Positions 28,411 to 37,682 of a stretch of DNA of 64,000 nucleotides are shown here, piece by piece (position 1 is the first letter of the stretch; every line of letters begins with the position of its first letter). The notes beneath the pieces are model-generated. The model saw only the letters and a list, made by a program, of their open reading frames with translations. It was not told the origin of the DNA and ran no database searches. The translations under genes and the position numbers were made by a program. The DNA comes from DAIQRJ01 sp963708795 (GTDB lineage Bacteria; Actinomycetota; Actinomycetes; Propionibacteriales; DAIQRJ01). The stretch spans positions 756,814 through 820,813 of the forward strand of contig CAVPUH010000006.1 of assembly GCA_963708795.1 (NCBI GenBank), given 5' to 3'.

Positions 28411-29670
28411 CTACGGCGTGATTTCGAACACTACGCCGACGCTGGTTCCGCCGCCGCCCAGTTCCGTCGTGCCGTAGAGGTTGCCTTTGCCGTCGAAGAC
28501 TACGCTGGCGTTGGGATAGGCTCCGTCGTTGCCGGTGAATTGGTGGACCACGCTGTAGGTCCACTTTCCGTCGGAGCCGGGCGTCATCTTGAAAACTACG
28601 CCGCAGCCGCCATTGCACGGGCCCGTCCCGCCCGCAGCCGTTCCCCAGAGATTGCCAAACGCGTCGAAGGTCAGCGAGCTGCTAGGACCAGCGCCGTTCT
28701 TAGGATTGGCGAAATTGTAGAGCACGGTTTCCTTCCAGCCTTTCGCCGTATGCGTCAGCTTGTAGACCGTGCCGCAACCGGTGCCCTCGCCGCAGCCCTT
28801 GCCGCCGCCTTGCAGCGTGGTCCCGTAAAGATTTCCCGACTTGTCCAGGATCAAGCCGCCGAGGGGCAGGCTGCCGTCATTTGCATTGGAGGGGAAGATA
28901 TGCAGGACCCGCTCCCCCCAGGAGCCATCCTGGGAGGGCGTCAGGTTGAAGACAACGCCGCACCCGATGGCACCGCCGTGGCAGTAGGTGGAGTGCCCGC
29001 CGTACTCAGTCGTGCCATAAAGATTTCCTGCCTTGCCGAAAGTGACGCCGGCGATGGGGGTAGTCCCGTCGGCGCAATAGAGCTTGCTGCAGAAGCTGTA
29101 AAGCACGCTCTCCGTCCAGCCATTGGAACCCCGCACCAACTCGGTTACGGCACCGTCGCCGTATTTGCCCGGACCTATATTGCCGTAGAGATTGCCTGCT
29201 TCATCCAGAATCAAACCCGCGTTTGAGCCGTAGTCGTCGAGCACGGTCAGGGCCCAGCCACTCGATCGGGGACTAAGCTCGAAGACTATGCCCACCGAGT
29301 TTGTTCCGCCACCTCTCGTCGCGCCGTAAAGGTTGCCTGAACTGTCGAAGACGAGGCCACCCGAGGGGAAATCTCCGTCTATTCGCGGATTGAAGCTATG
29401 CAGTACTATCGTTTTCCAGCGTCCACTCGCGGAAGGACTCAGTTCGAAGATAGTGCCGTAGCCGTACAGGCCTCCGCCCCAAGTCATCCCGTAGAGGTTG
29501 CCTTTCGCGTCGAGAACGAGAGCGCCATAGAGCCCGCCGTTGTTGTTATTGCCCGCGTAGAAGCGGTGCAGCAGACTGAATTTAGCAGCGCCCCAAGCAT
29601 CTGACACCGGCGAAGCGACAACCAGGATGATAAGGGCGAGGGTTAGAGTGCACAATCGATTCGATTTCAT
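28411..29670 (-). CDS. Secreted GloVer-repeat protein (TIGR03803 type), second copy
   Basis: A 419-residue paralogue of the gene facing it. It starts MKSNRLCTLTLALIILVVAS, a signal peptide ending near DAWGA, and contains about eight GNLYG(T/A)T repeats with GTIFELSP and VLYNF partners. Cysteine pairs (for example GCGEGTGCGTVYKL and GPCNGGCGVVFKM) inside the repeats could form disulfides outside the cell. The convergent arrangement with the first copy suggests local inverted duplication followed by divergence. Confidence 0.85.
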   Translation of the reverse strand: MKSNRLCTLTLALIILVVASPVSDAWGAAKFSLLHRFYAGNNNNGGLYGALVLDAKGNLYGMTWGGGLYGYGTIFELSPSASGRWKTIVLHSFNPRIDGDFPSGGLVFDSSGNLYGATRGGGTNSVGIVFELSPRSSGWALTVLDDYGSNAGLILDEAGNLYGNIGPGKYGDGAVTELVRGSNGWTESVLYSFCSKLYCADGTTPIAGVTFGKAGNLYGTTEYGGHSTYCHGGAIGCGVVFNLTPSQDGSWGERVLHIFPSNANDGSLPLGGLILDKSGNLYGTTLQGGGKGCGEGTGCGTVYKLTHTAKGWKETVLYNFANPKNGAGPSSSLTFDAFGNLWGTAAGGTGPCNGGCGVVFKMTPGSDGKWTYSVVHQFTGNDGAYPNASVVFDGKGNLYGTTELGGGGTSVGVVFEITP

Positions 29671-29833
29671 CGCATACCGCCAACGGGTCTTGGGAGCGAG
29701 CGCGTGTCAAGCAGGCTTGAGCCCTGTGCGGCTCGGCCAGAGTATACCACGGAACCTCTGTGGTGCTGCGGCCGCTTACCCGTTCGAATTGTGCTGTCGC
29801 AGCACGGCAGAGGAGGCTTTCACTCACGCTTAC

Positions 29834-30147
29834 CTAGTCGCTGTCGTCGGCGTCTGGCCCGTCCGGTGTTTCGCCGCGGTTGTTGAGGAAATAGTTTTGG
29901 AAATAGCTTGCGTCGTACCCGGCAGGCACCCAGATCCCCGTAAAACTTCGATAAGGAAACTGGAAGAAGTCAGCGAGGGGCACCACTCCGGCTGCGAGTT
30001 CCGGAGCGAACGCGTCAGCAAAGGGGTACTGTAAAGGCCCAATGGTCCCGATAGGGATGCTGAAATTGTTTTCGATAAATGCCAGGATGCTGCCGAAGTC
30101 GTGGGTAAATTTGGGAGGCGGGGGATATGTGGGCGGGCCGAATCCGC
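29834..30147 (-). pseudogene. C-terminal remnant of a secreted phosphoesterase (phospholipase C-like)
   Basis: About 105 residues, PKFTHDFGSILAFIENNF, then YPFADAFAPEL, LADFFQFPYRSF and an acidic end (DGPDADDSD). This matches the C-terminal end of acidobacterial phosphoesterases of the phospholipase C/acid phosphatase family, where THDFGSIL..FIE, YPYAD and DFF recur. The catalytic domain is missing: upstream the frame runs into the neighbouring gene and has no good start. It follows a stretch (ACGGATTTACGCGGATT) common as intergenic filler in this phylum. I take it as the scar of a deleted gene. Confidence 0.6.
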
Positions 30148-30167
30148 GTAAATCCGTGGCTAAGCTT

Positions 30168-30905
30168 TTAGCTTCTGCGCTTGTAGTAGATGGCGAACTC
30201 GAACCCGGGATTTGCGGGAAACAGCTCGGCCACTTTCCGCAGGCGCTCCGCCATCTGAGCCGGAGCCAGCAGGGGATAGTCGCGCTCCCGCAGATCGTAA
30301 TAATCGACATCAATAAACAAAGACAGCAGGTAGATCGAAATCGCGTCGGAGAAAGTCGCCATCAGATATTCGTTTTTATGCTTTTCCGCATCGAGGGCAT
30401 GCGAAGTGGCCGCTTTGCGCGACTCCCAGGCATCCAGCGAAGTCTCGCCGCGGACGCCGGCCTCGACCTGCTTCCACGCCAGATCGGCAAAGTCCTGCGA
30501 GACTCCGACCTTTTCGACGATGGCGTGTCCTACATTAATGTAGAACTCGAAGGCGACGGAAAACTTGTCGTCCATGAGGCGGGTGGAGATGAAGACGCAC
30601 TGCGAATCGCCGAGTTCGATATTGCGATGACAAACCGCATTGTCGCTCAGCGCAACGTCGTAGCGGTCAGCGATCACGGTGCCGTCGCCCTGGTTCACGG
30701 TGAGCGGGACAAAGTAAAAAGCCTTGCGTTGCAAGGCAGCGGCAGCGGAGTCGGGAACAGCCGCGACCATGCGCTCCAGATCAGAAGATGCCACGCTGAC
30801 CTCGCCCACGATGGCATAGCAAATCCCATTGGGCGCTTGCGAGACCGGGCTTTGACGAACTACCTCGTCGGGAGAACGCGTGATTGCGGAGGCAGCTTGC
30901 GACAT
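30168..30905 (-). CDS. Conserved protein of unknown function
   Basis: A 245-residue soluble protein I do not recognise. It has no signal peptide or membrane segment. Visible features are CYAIVGEVSVASSDLERM, a mid-region with two cysteines (AVCHRNIELGDSQCVFIS), a predicted helix bundle (HALDAEKHKNEYLMATFSDA) and a C-terminal LAPAQMAERLRKVAELFPAN. It is divergent from the small membrane-protein gene to its right. The stop lies next to the phosphoesterase remnant. Confidence 0.6.
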   Translation of the reverse strand: MSQAASAITRSPDEVVRQSPVSQAPNGICYAIVGEVSVASSDLERMVAAVPDSAAAALQRKAFYFVPLTVNQGDGTVIADRYDVALSDNAVCHRNIELGDSQCVFISTRLMDDKFSVAFEFYINVGHAIVEKVGVSQDFADLAWKQVEAGVRGETSLDAWESRKAATSHALDAEKHKNEYLMATFSDAISIYLLSLFIDVDYYDLRERDYPLLAPAQMAERLRKVAELFPANPGFEFAIYYKRRS

Positions 30906-30983
30906 AGCAAGTATTCTAGCGCATTCACCTAGCGGCTCTCACTGCGGGGCCGTGGGCAGCGCTTCTTGTTATGATCCCGGCGT

Positions 30984-30989
30984 TACAAT
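30984..30989 (+). promoter_or_regulatory. -10 hexamer TACAAT, leaderless arrangement
   Basis: TACAAT ends eight bases before ATG at 30,998. With the usual spacing the transcript would begin at or next to the start codon. No Shine-Dalgarno sequence is seen. No good -35 is visible. Confidence 0.4.
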
Positions 30990-30997
30990 CAAAATCG

Positions 30998-31303
30998 ATG
31001 CGCGCAGCCAAAAGCCCCGCCAGCAAGCTCGGATGGTACTTGATCCCGGTGCGGATTTTGTTGGTGACGTTCCTGCTTACTCTACTCACTTTTGCGGTCA
31101 GCCTGCTGCTCGGCATTCTCGGACTCGTGATTACCGGCCGGTTGCGCGGCTTCCATCCAAATATGGCGTCGGCCTACCGGCACATCGCGCTGCCCGCCGC
31201 TGTCTTCGTAGCCGTGGTGGTTTTGATCTTGGTCAGCGCGCTCGAGATCCGCCACTACCGGCAAACGAAAGCCCTGGCAGAAATCGAGCGCATGAGTTCC
31301 TAA
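30998..31303 (+). CDS. Small two-helix membrane protein, unknown function
   Basis: About 101 residues. Two membrane helices are clear: LLVTFLLTLLTFAVSLLLGI (about 20-42) and ALPAAVFVAVVVLILVSAL (about 70-90), followed by a charged tail (RHYRQTKALAEIERM). An open frame exists from 30,971, but the ATG at 30,998 directly follows a TACAAT hexamer and begins the basic N-terminus MRAAKSPASK, so I prefer it. I recognise no named family. Confidence 0.65.
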   Translation: MRAAKSPASKLGWYLIPVRILLVTFLLTLLTFAVSLLLGILGLVITGRLRGFHPNMASAYRHIALPAAVFVAVVVLILVSALEIRHYRQTKALAEIERMSS

Positions 31304-31353
31304 TGCAGACGCGTCCCCGCCCGTGCCGAAAAAAAACGTCCAAGGTGGTGCTT

Positions 31354-32118
31354 TCAATACGCCCGCACAAAGAAATAAACCGTCATCCCGGCTCCCACCA
31401 GGATGACAAACCAGCGCACCCACGCTTGCGGCAGCTTCTGAGCATAGTGCGCGCCGAAGTATCCACCCACCACCGCTCCGCCGGTCATCACGACCGCCTG
31501 AGTCCAGTAAATAACGTGGGCGACAATGAATGCCACTAGGGCAAATGTGTTGATGGCAATTCCCAGCACGCTGTTTAGCGCGTTCATGGCGTGGATGTCC
31601 GTCATGCCCAAGGCAGTCAGCATAGCAAGGTTCACAATGCCGACGCCGCCACCGAAGTAGCCGCCGTACACCGCGACCAGGAATTCGAAGATTGACGCGC
31701 TCGCGATGGCAGTGGTCGTGGCTTGATGGCCGACGCTGGAGGCGCGTCCGCGGGCCAATCGCCCGCCAAACACGAACAGCAAAGTCGCTCCCAGCATGAG
31801 CCAGGGCAGCACGCGCATGAAGGTGTGGGCTGGCGTCTTTAAAAGTAGAAGCGCACCCACCAGGCCGCCAATGAGGCTCGCCACGAGCAGCGGGACCAGC
31901 ACCCGGGCGGGCACGTCGAGCCGTTTGCGATAGGCTCCGCCGCTGGCCGTTGTCCCCGTCCACAGGGCGACGGTGTTGGTGGCATTGGCGGGAATAGGAG
32001 GAACGCCGGTAAACAGCAGGGCGGGAAAAGCTACGAAACTGCCTCCGCCCGCCACGGCATTCAAGGCGCCGCCGAGAACACCAGCAAGGAAAAGAAAGGT
32101 ACCCGTTTCGAGGGTCAA
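31354..32118 (-). CDS. TauE/SafE family membrane transporter
   Basis: A 254-residue integral membrane protein with about seven to eight helices and the family features: an N-terminal GVLGGALNAVAGGGSFVAFP repeat and a matching second-half motif YGGYFGGGVGIVNLAML. These proteins export sulfite, sulfoacetate or related anions. No sulfur-metabolism genes lie beside it, so the substrate is open. It is convergent with the small membrane protein. Confidence 0.9.
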   Translation of the reverse strand: MTLETGTFLFLAGVLGGALNAVAGGGSFVAFPALLFTGVPPIPANATNTVALWTGTTASGGAYRKRLDVPARVLVPLLVASLIGGLVGALLLLKTPAHTFMRVLPWLMLGATLLFVFGGRLARGRASSVGHQATTTAIASASIFEFLVAVYGGYFGGGVGIVNLAMLTALGMTDIHAMNALNSVLGIAINTFALVAFIVAHVIYWTQAVVMTGGAVVGGYFGAHYAQKLPQAWVRWFVILVGAGMTVYFFVRAY

Positions 32119-32170
32119 GGATAGAGGTTTATCACAACCTGCCGTGCGCGCCCAATCATCCGGCAGAATC

Positions 32171-34833
32171 TCACTTCAATCCCTCCACCAGATACAAATC
32201 GGCAAGCATGCGATGGTATCCGAAGACGCAGGTTTTGGCATCGGGTGTCATAAGAATCGGACCAATCGTCTCCACTCCGGCGGGATCAGACGGCATGAGC
32301 TGCTTCCACAAAGTACGCTTCCCGCTTTGCAGATCGAGGCGATTGACCAGCGCGGGCAGTTCGCCGGGCTGGTAAACGTAGAGAGAATGGCTGTCGGAAC
32401 TGAAGGTGATGGGTTGTTCTCCAGGATTAAATCCCGGAATAAGCCGCGGCTCGCCTCCGGCAACCGGATAAAGGTATCCCTTCTGATCGGGACCAATGCC
32501 GGCCACCCATTGCGAATCGGGAGAAATCACGAACGCGGTTCCGTTCACGCCTTCCTGGGTGATGGGCTCGCTTTTGCCCGAAGCGAGATCGCGGACATAG
32601 AGCCTCACGCCCTTGCCCGGCTCGTTACCAGAAAATAGAATGCGCTTGCCGTCGGGAAACCAATGCGACCAGGAATGGTTGATGTTGTCCTTGGTCAGGT
32701 CCTTCGCTTCTCCGGCGCCCGTAGTCAGCAGCTTGAGTTGCGAAGGCGAATCCTGGGTCTGCGCGATCACCGATTTTCCGTCCGGCGACAAGGCCACCGC
32801 TCCGCCTTCACCCAGCAGCACCGCCGGCGCGCCGTCTGTCTTGCGAATGTAGACGGCGTAGGAGAGGCCGCCGGATTTCGAGTAGTCAAGCGAGCCGCCG
32901 CCGCCTTCTTCGTCGAATAGCAGGGTTTTGCCATCACCCGACAAGTCTGCGGGATAGGTGTAGTCGAGCCAGGACAGATCATGCTGCTTGGCATCGTCGG
33001 CGGTCATGCCGATCAAGTTCGCGCCGCCAACTGGCGCGCATCAGCAGGACTCGCCCGTCCTTAAAGATGTCGAAAATCATGACGGCGCCGGGGAGTCGCA
33101 GCACCATGCGCTCTTTGCCATCCATCGAGACCGCGTACAGGGTGCGGTCGACGCCTGATTTGCTGGCGGTGAACCAGATCTCTTTGCCATCGGGAGACCA
33201 GGCAAGGCCTTGAATGGTGAACCATTCGCCGGACAAAGACTTCTTGTTACCCTTGAGATCGACCAGCGCCAGCGAACCGCTGTCATCGCCCTGAACCGGG
33301 TGGTCGATGAATGCGATCTGATCTCCTTTGGGGGAAACACGCGGATGGCCGATCCAGCCTCCGGTTTCGTAGAACGGTTTGCCGATAGGAAATTCAAGCC
33401 GGTTGCGTCCGCCGAAATCACGCACCACGGCGAGGCTGCTTCCATCGGCCGACCAGTCGGCCCACTGCACTTGCTCGAGCACTTCGCGCGGAGCGCCTCC
33501 GACCAACGGTGCGCGCGCCAGCGTGCCCATGTTCACCCAGGTTCCGATGGCTTTGCTGTTCAGGAGAACGGCCATCTCGGAGGCCGACGAGACGGACACG
33601 AGCTGAGTGCGAGTCAGGCCCATGGAACGCGCTTCAGGAGCTTCGGGACGCGCCGTGAAGACATCCACCGGACTGCCTTGCCAAGCGGCGCTGTAGAGAA
33701 TGGTCTGGCCATCCGGGGCGAAGCGTGCCGAGCGAATGCTGCCGCGGCGGAAGGTTAGCTGGCGATAGATGGGAGGCGGCAGAGCCGCCGTGGTGAAAAG
33801 CAGCTTCCCGGCATAGAGGCCCGCCGCCAGCGCAAGCAGGGTACAAACCGCGAGCAGCGGCGCCAGCCGGCGGCTCGGGCGACGGCACCGTCGCAGTTTG
33901 CGTGACCGCGCTGACTGCTGCGGATCCCGATCCACCCGTTTCCGTAACTGTCGAGGTGCGCGACGAATCGATCGAACGCTTCAGTCGCTTCAGATCCGCG
34001 CGCATTTCGGCCGCGGTCTGGCAGCGCATGTCGCGATCTTTCTCCAGCGCCTTGCTGATGATCTCTTCCAGCTTCGACGGGAAGTTCAGGATTCAGCCGG
34101 GTGGGAGCGAGTCGGCGCTCGATTCAGAATGGCCTCGGTGATGACCGCGGAAGTTTCTCCGCGAAAGGGCAGAATGCCGGTCGCCATTTCGTACAGCACA
34201 ACGCCGAACGAGAACAGATCGGTGCGCCCGTCCAGTTCTTTGCCGCGCAACTGCTCGGGCGACATGTAGGCCACGGTGCCGACGGCCGTTCCGGGGCTGG
34301 TCAAGTCGAGCGCGCTGGCGTCGGCGCGGGTTTGGGACTCGCCGCTGGTAGGCTTGGCCGCATCGAGCGATTTTTGCCAGTCCGAAGTCGAGAATCTTGG
34401 CGTGCCCGCGATCGGTCACGAAAATGTTTGCTGGCTTGATGTCGCGGTGCACGATGCCCTTGGCGTGCGCGGCTTCGAGCGCGTCGGCTACTTCGATGCC
34501 AATGTTCAGCAGTCGCTCCAGTTCGAACGGGCTGCCTTGAATCAGGTGCTTCAGTGTTTCGCCGCTGAGGCATTCCATGACGATGAAGAGATGTCCATCG
34601 TGCTCACCAATTTCGTGGACGGTGCAGATGTTGGGATGGTTGAGCGCCGAGGCGGCGCGCGCCTCGCGGCGAAAGCGCTCCAGGGCCTGGGGATCGTCCG
34701 AGGCTTCGTCGGGCAGAAACTTCAAGGCGACGAATCGGCCGAGCGCCGTGTCTTCCGCTTTGTACACCACTCCCATGCCACCGCCGCCCAGCAATTCCAC
34801 TATGCGGTAGTGGGAGATCGTCTTTCCAATCAT
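32171..34833 (-). CDS. Ser/Thr protein kinase fused to a TolB-like propeller (four frameshifts)
   Basis: The N-terminal ~300 residues are a Hanks-type kinase: glycine loop LLGGGGMGVVYKAED, Lys in FVALKFLP, catalytic HRDIKPANI and the DFG motif in ILDFGLAK, then MSPEQLRGKELDGRTDLFSF. A juxtamembrane stretch, one membrane helix (LAPLLAVCTLLALAAGLYAG) and a long extracytoplasmic PD40/WD40-like propeller (FAPDGQTILYSA, WSPDGKEIWFTAS, FPDGKRILFSG) follow. Breaks lie near 34,375, 34,090, 33,880 and 33,005. This kinase-propeller layout is abundant in Acidobacteriota and suggests an envelope-sensing receptor kinase; the ligand is unknown. Confidence 0.85.
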
Positions 34834-35007
34834 CGTTGGATAATGGCCTGAGCCCGCGCGTTTGGGGGAACGCGGGCGCAGTAATCTTAGGAGGGATTTC
34901 GCGCGCCGTCAATGTAGAACGTAGCGGCCACGGTTGGTTCTCGCATCCTGCAATGCAAATTTGCCATTTATTTTGAGGTTCCGAACCCCAACTTCAACCC
35001 CAACATT

Positions 35008-35027
35008 GGCGGACAGGAGTGTCCGCC
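35008..35027. repeat. GC hairpin (REP-like)
   Basis: GGCGGACA-GGAG-TGTCCGCC is a perfect 8-bp stem with a 4-base loop, placed just downstream of the nuclease gene's stop. It resembles the other GC hairpins in the window and could act as a bidirectional transcript end. Confidence 0.5.
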
Positions 35028-35046
35028 TCACGTGTTCGTTTGCCAC

Positions 35047-35466
35047 TCATTCCTCGCGCAGCAAATGCCACGCCTCCTTGTAGCAAGCGTGTGGGGAGAG
35101 CGGGTTGTGAGGCGACAAACCAATGACATACTTTACTCGGCTGGCGACTTCAATGGGGATGATGTACCAGGTGTCGGCTGGGATCACATAGATGGCGAAA
35201 AAATCTATCTCGGCGGCGGTGTAGGGTCTTCGCGCAGTGCCCTGAATTGCGCAGGCATACAGCTTGCGTCGGCGGTTACTGGTGGACTTTACCTGGACGC
35301 GGAGAAAGCGGCCTCCGGTTTCGACGACGAAGTCGTAGCGGCTGCTGTCTCCCCAAGGCTTAATTACGCGGAGGCCATGCTCGGCAGCGCGCGTCATGAA
35401 AAGCAGTTCTGCCCATTCTCCGCGCAGCTTGAACCCGCCGCGGCCGGTACCGCGTTTGTTGAACAT
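35047..35466 (-). CDS. PD-(D/E)XK endonuclease of the group I intron-associated type
   Basis: A 139-residue small nuclease-fold protein. GEWAELLFMTRAAEHGLRVI supplies the first helix and Glu, RYDFVVETGGRFLRVQVKST supplies the PD-(D/E)XK core (Asp, Val-Gln-x-Lys), and a C-terminal FAIYVIPADTWYIIPI strand follows. It matches the family first described from cyanobacterial group I introns (I-Ssp6803I type). No intron is visible around it; in Acidobacteriota such genes often stand alone. Whether it still cuts DNA is unknown. Confidence 0.75.
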   Translation of the reverse strand: MFNKRGTGRGGFKLRGEWAELLFMTRAAEHGLRVIKPWGDSSRYDFVVETGGRFLRVQVKSTSNRRRKLYACAIQGTARRPYTAAEIDFFAIYVIPADTWYIIPIEVASRVKYVIGLSPHNPLSPHACYKEAWHLLREE

Positions 35467-35488
35467 TGAATTGTCCTGGGAATAGAAA

Positions 35489-35510
35489 ACGCGGCCGGGA
35501 AGGGCCGCGT
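35489..35510 (-). terminator. GC hairpin with short T run on the minus strand
   Basis: ACGCGGCC-GGGAAG-GGCCGCGT forms an 8-bp stem; read on the minus strand it is followed by TTTTC. It would stop transcription arriving from the tRNA-Ser before the nuclease gene. Confidence 0.4.
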
Positions 35511-35743
35511 CTGAGAATTGATCTCTAGTTCAATGCTAGCAGTTTGGAGGGGTAAAGTGAGACATGCCGGGCAACTTTATATTTCACGTGGGCTCATCGA
35601 GTTAGACGTGATCGTGTAATTTCGCCATATTGACAGACCTTTTCCCAAAACGGGAAACAGCAATCGTGAGGGACGGATACTCCGGTCCGCCGTCGTTGAT
35701 GTTTGATTTTGATTTTCGCCAACCCCTCGCAAAAGCGAAAAAC

Positions 35744-35833
35744 TGGCGGAGAGAGTGGGATTCGAACCCACGTTAGAGTTTCCCCTAAACACGCTTTCCA
35801 AGCGTGCGCCTTCAGCCACTCGGCCATCTCTCC
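35744..35833 (-). tRNA. tRNA-Ser (anticodon GGA)
   Basis: A 90-base type II tRNA on the minus strand. Acceptor arms GGAGAGA/TCTCTCC pair perfectly, followed by discriminator G and encoded CCA. The anticodon stem ACGCT/AGCGT encloses TTGGAAA, giving GGA. A long variable arm (GTTTAGGGGAAACTCTAAC) and T arm GTGGG-TTCGAAT-CCCAC are present. Confidence 0.95.
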
Positions 35834-36150
35834 CGCGGACAATTTATTGCCAAGTTATCTTTTGCAGATAATGACTAGGAAGCGATGCGGGCGCGCCTTA
35901 ATCGGCAACCGAAAACACCGCGATCAACTCCGCTTTAGATTCTATGGCCCTCGCGCCTCGCGCCGCAAGGCCAAGCAGCGGAGCCAAGAGGCTCAGGGGC
36001 CAATGCGGCTCGGGGCGTCCCCTGTTCGTGCGGGGTTCATTAAAAACTCAGTTTGGATCACATCCCGTATCGCGTGATGGCAAACATTCCGCAACCGCTT
36101 ATCGTTTCTCCGAACCCTCCGTATCTCCGTGTTAGATTTGGTGAAGCATT
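35834..36150. other. Intergenic region before tldD
   Basis: No believable gene in these 317 bases. The right end contains CTCCGTATCTCCGTGTTAG, a half-arm resembling the dispersed palindromes, directly before the tldD start. No promoter motif stands out. Confidence 0.35.
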
Positions 36151-37617
36151 ATGAAAGATATTTCCTCCTGGGCTCTCGACATCGCCATGCAACGCGGCGC
36201 GTCCTACGCCGACGCCCGCATTGCGGACGACCGCAGTCGGGCGCTTTCGACCAAGAACGGCAAAGTCGGCGGGGCGTCCGATTCGGAATCGTTTGGGATT
36301 GGTATTCGCGTGGTCGCGGATGGGGCGTGGGGATTTGCCGCCTCCGACAATCTGAACCGGGCCGCCGTCGAAGCTACTGCCGCGCAGGCGGTTGACATCG
36401 CCAAAGCATCGTCGCGAGTGAAACAGCGCGACATCGAATTGGCTGCGGAAAAAACCGTCAGCGCCGAGTGGACCACGCCTTTCCAGATCGATCCATTCGC
36501 CACTTCGGTCGAACAGAACATTGATCTGCTGCTGAAGATTGATGCCGAATTGCGCTCGGTCGCGGGTGTGACCCTGGCCGAGACCAACATGAATTTCCGC
36601 CGCGAGGAACAATGGTTTGTATCGTCGGAAAACACCAGCATTCATCAGACGAAGTACACCACAGGCGTAGGCTACGCCGCGTATGCCTTTGCGGGAAGCG
36701 AGATTCAGAAACGCTCTTACCCCAATTCCTACGGCGGACAGTGGCAGAATAAAGGATACGAACTGATTGGCGAGCTGAAGCTATTGGAAAACGCCCGCCG
36801 GGTGGGCGAAGAAGCGGTGGCGCTGCTCAAAGCCGAGCAGTGTCCGGAGGGCGTATTCAACATCATTCTGGACGGTTCGCAACTCGGGCTGCAGATTCAC
36901 GAATCAGTGGGCCACCCTATCGAACTCGATCGGGTGTTGGGCATGGAAGCAAATTTCGCCGGAACTTCGTTTCTTACTTTCGACAAACTCCGCACTCTGC
37001 GCTACGGCAGCGACCTGGTCAATGTTGTCGCCGACGCGCGCCAGGAGCATGGTCCAGGCCTTGGCACCTTTGGTTTTGACGAAGAAGGCGTGCCTGCCCA
37101 ATGCACACCTATCATCACGGATGGCTTGTTCACGGGATATCTCAGTTCCCGCGAGACCGCGCACACTATCGGCATGAATCGATCGGGAGGAACGCTGCGG
37201 GCGGAAAGCTGGAACCGGCTGCCAATCATCCGCATGACCAACGTCAGTATTCTTCCCGGCGATAAGCCGCTGAGCCGCGACCAACTGATCGCGGACACCG
37301 ATCACGGCATCGAAATGGAGACCAATAAGTCATGGTCGATCGACGACAAGCGCTACAACTTCCAGTTCAGCTGCGAAATGGGATGGGAGATCAAAAAAGG
37401 CAAGCGCATCCGCATGCTGAAGAACCCTTCGTACTCGGGAATCACCACCGAATTCTGGAATGCGATGGACGCGATTTGCTCGCGGGATGAGTGGATCGTG
37501 TGGGGCACCCCGCATTGCGGCAAAGGCCAGCCGCAACAGGTCATGGGCACAGGCCACGGCGCGGCGCCGGCCAGGTTTCGCAACATAAAGGTTGGGAGCG
37601 CGTACAAAGGAACGTGA
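36151..37617 (+). CDS. tldD: Metalloprotease TldD
   Basis: A 488-residue zinc metalloprotease subunit that works as a heterodimer with TldE to cleave small or unfolded peptides. The active-site motif is HESVGHPIELDRVLG (HExxxH, near residue 250), followed by GTSFLTFDKLRTLRYGS. The N-terminal GASYADARIADDRSRALSTK is typical. The tldE gene follows 65 bases downstream on the same strand. No bacteriocin precursor or modification genes are nearby, so a general peptide-turnover role is likelier than microcin maturation. Confidence 0.92.
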   Translation: MKDISSWALDIAMQRGASYADARIADDRSRALSTKNGKVGGASDSESFGIGIRVVADGAWGFAASDNLNRAAVEATAAQAVDIAKASSRVKQRDIELAAEKTVSAEWTTPFQIDPFATSVEQNIDLLLKIDAELRSVAGVTLAETNMNFRREEQWFVSSENTSIHQTKYTTGVGYAAYAFAGSEIQKRSYPNSYGGQWQNKGYELIGELKLLENARRVGEEAVALLKAEQCPEGVFNIILDGSQLGLQIHESVGHPIELDRVLGMEANFAGTSFLTFDKLRTLRYGSDLVNVVADARQEHGPGLGTFGFDEEGVPAQCTPIITDGLFTGYLSSRETAHTIGMNRSGGTLRAESWNRLPIIRMTNVSILPGDKPLSRDQLIADTDHGIEMETNKSWSIDDKRYNFQFSCEMGWEIKKGKRIRMLKNPSYSGITTEFWNAMDAICSRDEWIVWGTPHCGKGQPQQVMGTGHGAAPARFRNIKVGSAYKGT

Positions 37618-37627
37618 TCGAGGAGAG

Positions 37628-37657
37628 CCATTAGCAGTTAGCACTCGGCATTCGGTT
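37628..37657. repeat. Heptamer array copy 2 (NTYRGCN)
   Basis: Reads ATTAGCA, GTTAGCA, CTCGGCA, TTCGGTT in the gap between tldD and tldE. A degraded extension (GCTGACCGG, GCTGACCGC) follows at 37,669-37,693. Confidence 0.6.
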
Positions 37658-37682
37658 CACGTCGTGACGCTGACCGGGCTGA

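Noticed and set aside
35703..36077. 124-codon plus-strand frame reading GGESGIRTHVRVSP
   Set aside because: It is the antisense translation of tRNA-Ser, a well-known false ORF, continued into non-coding DNA.
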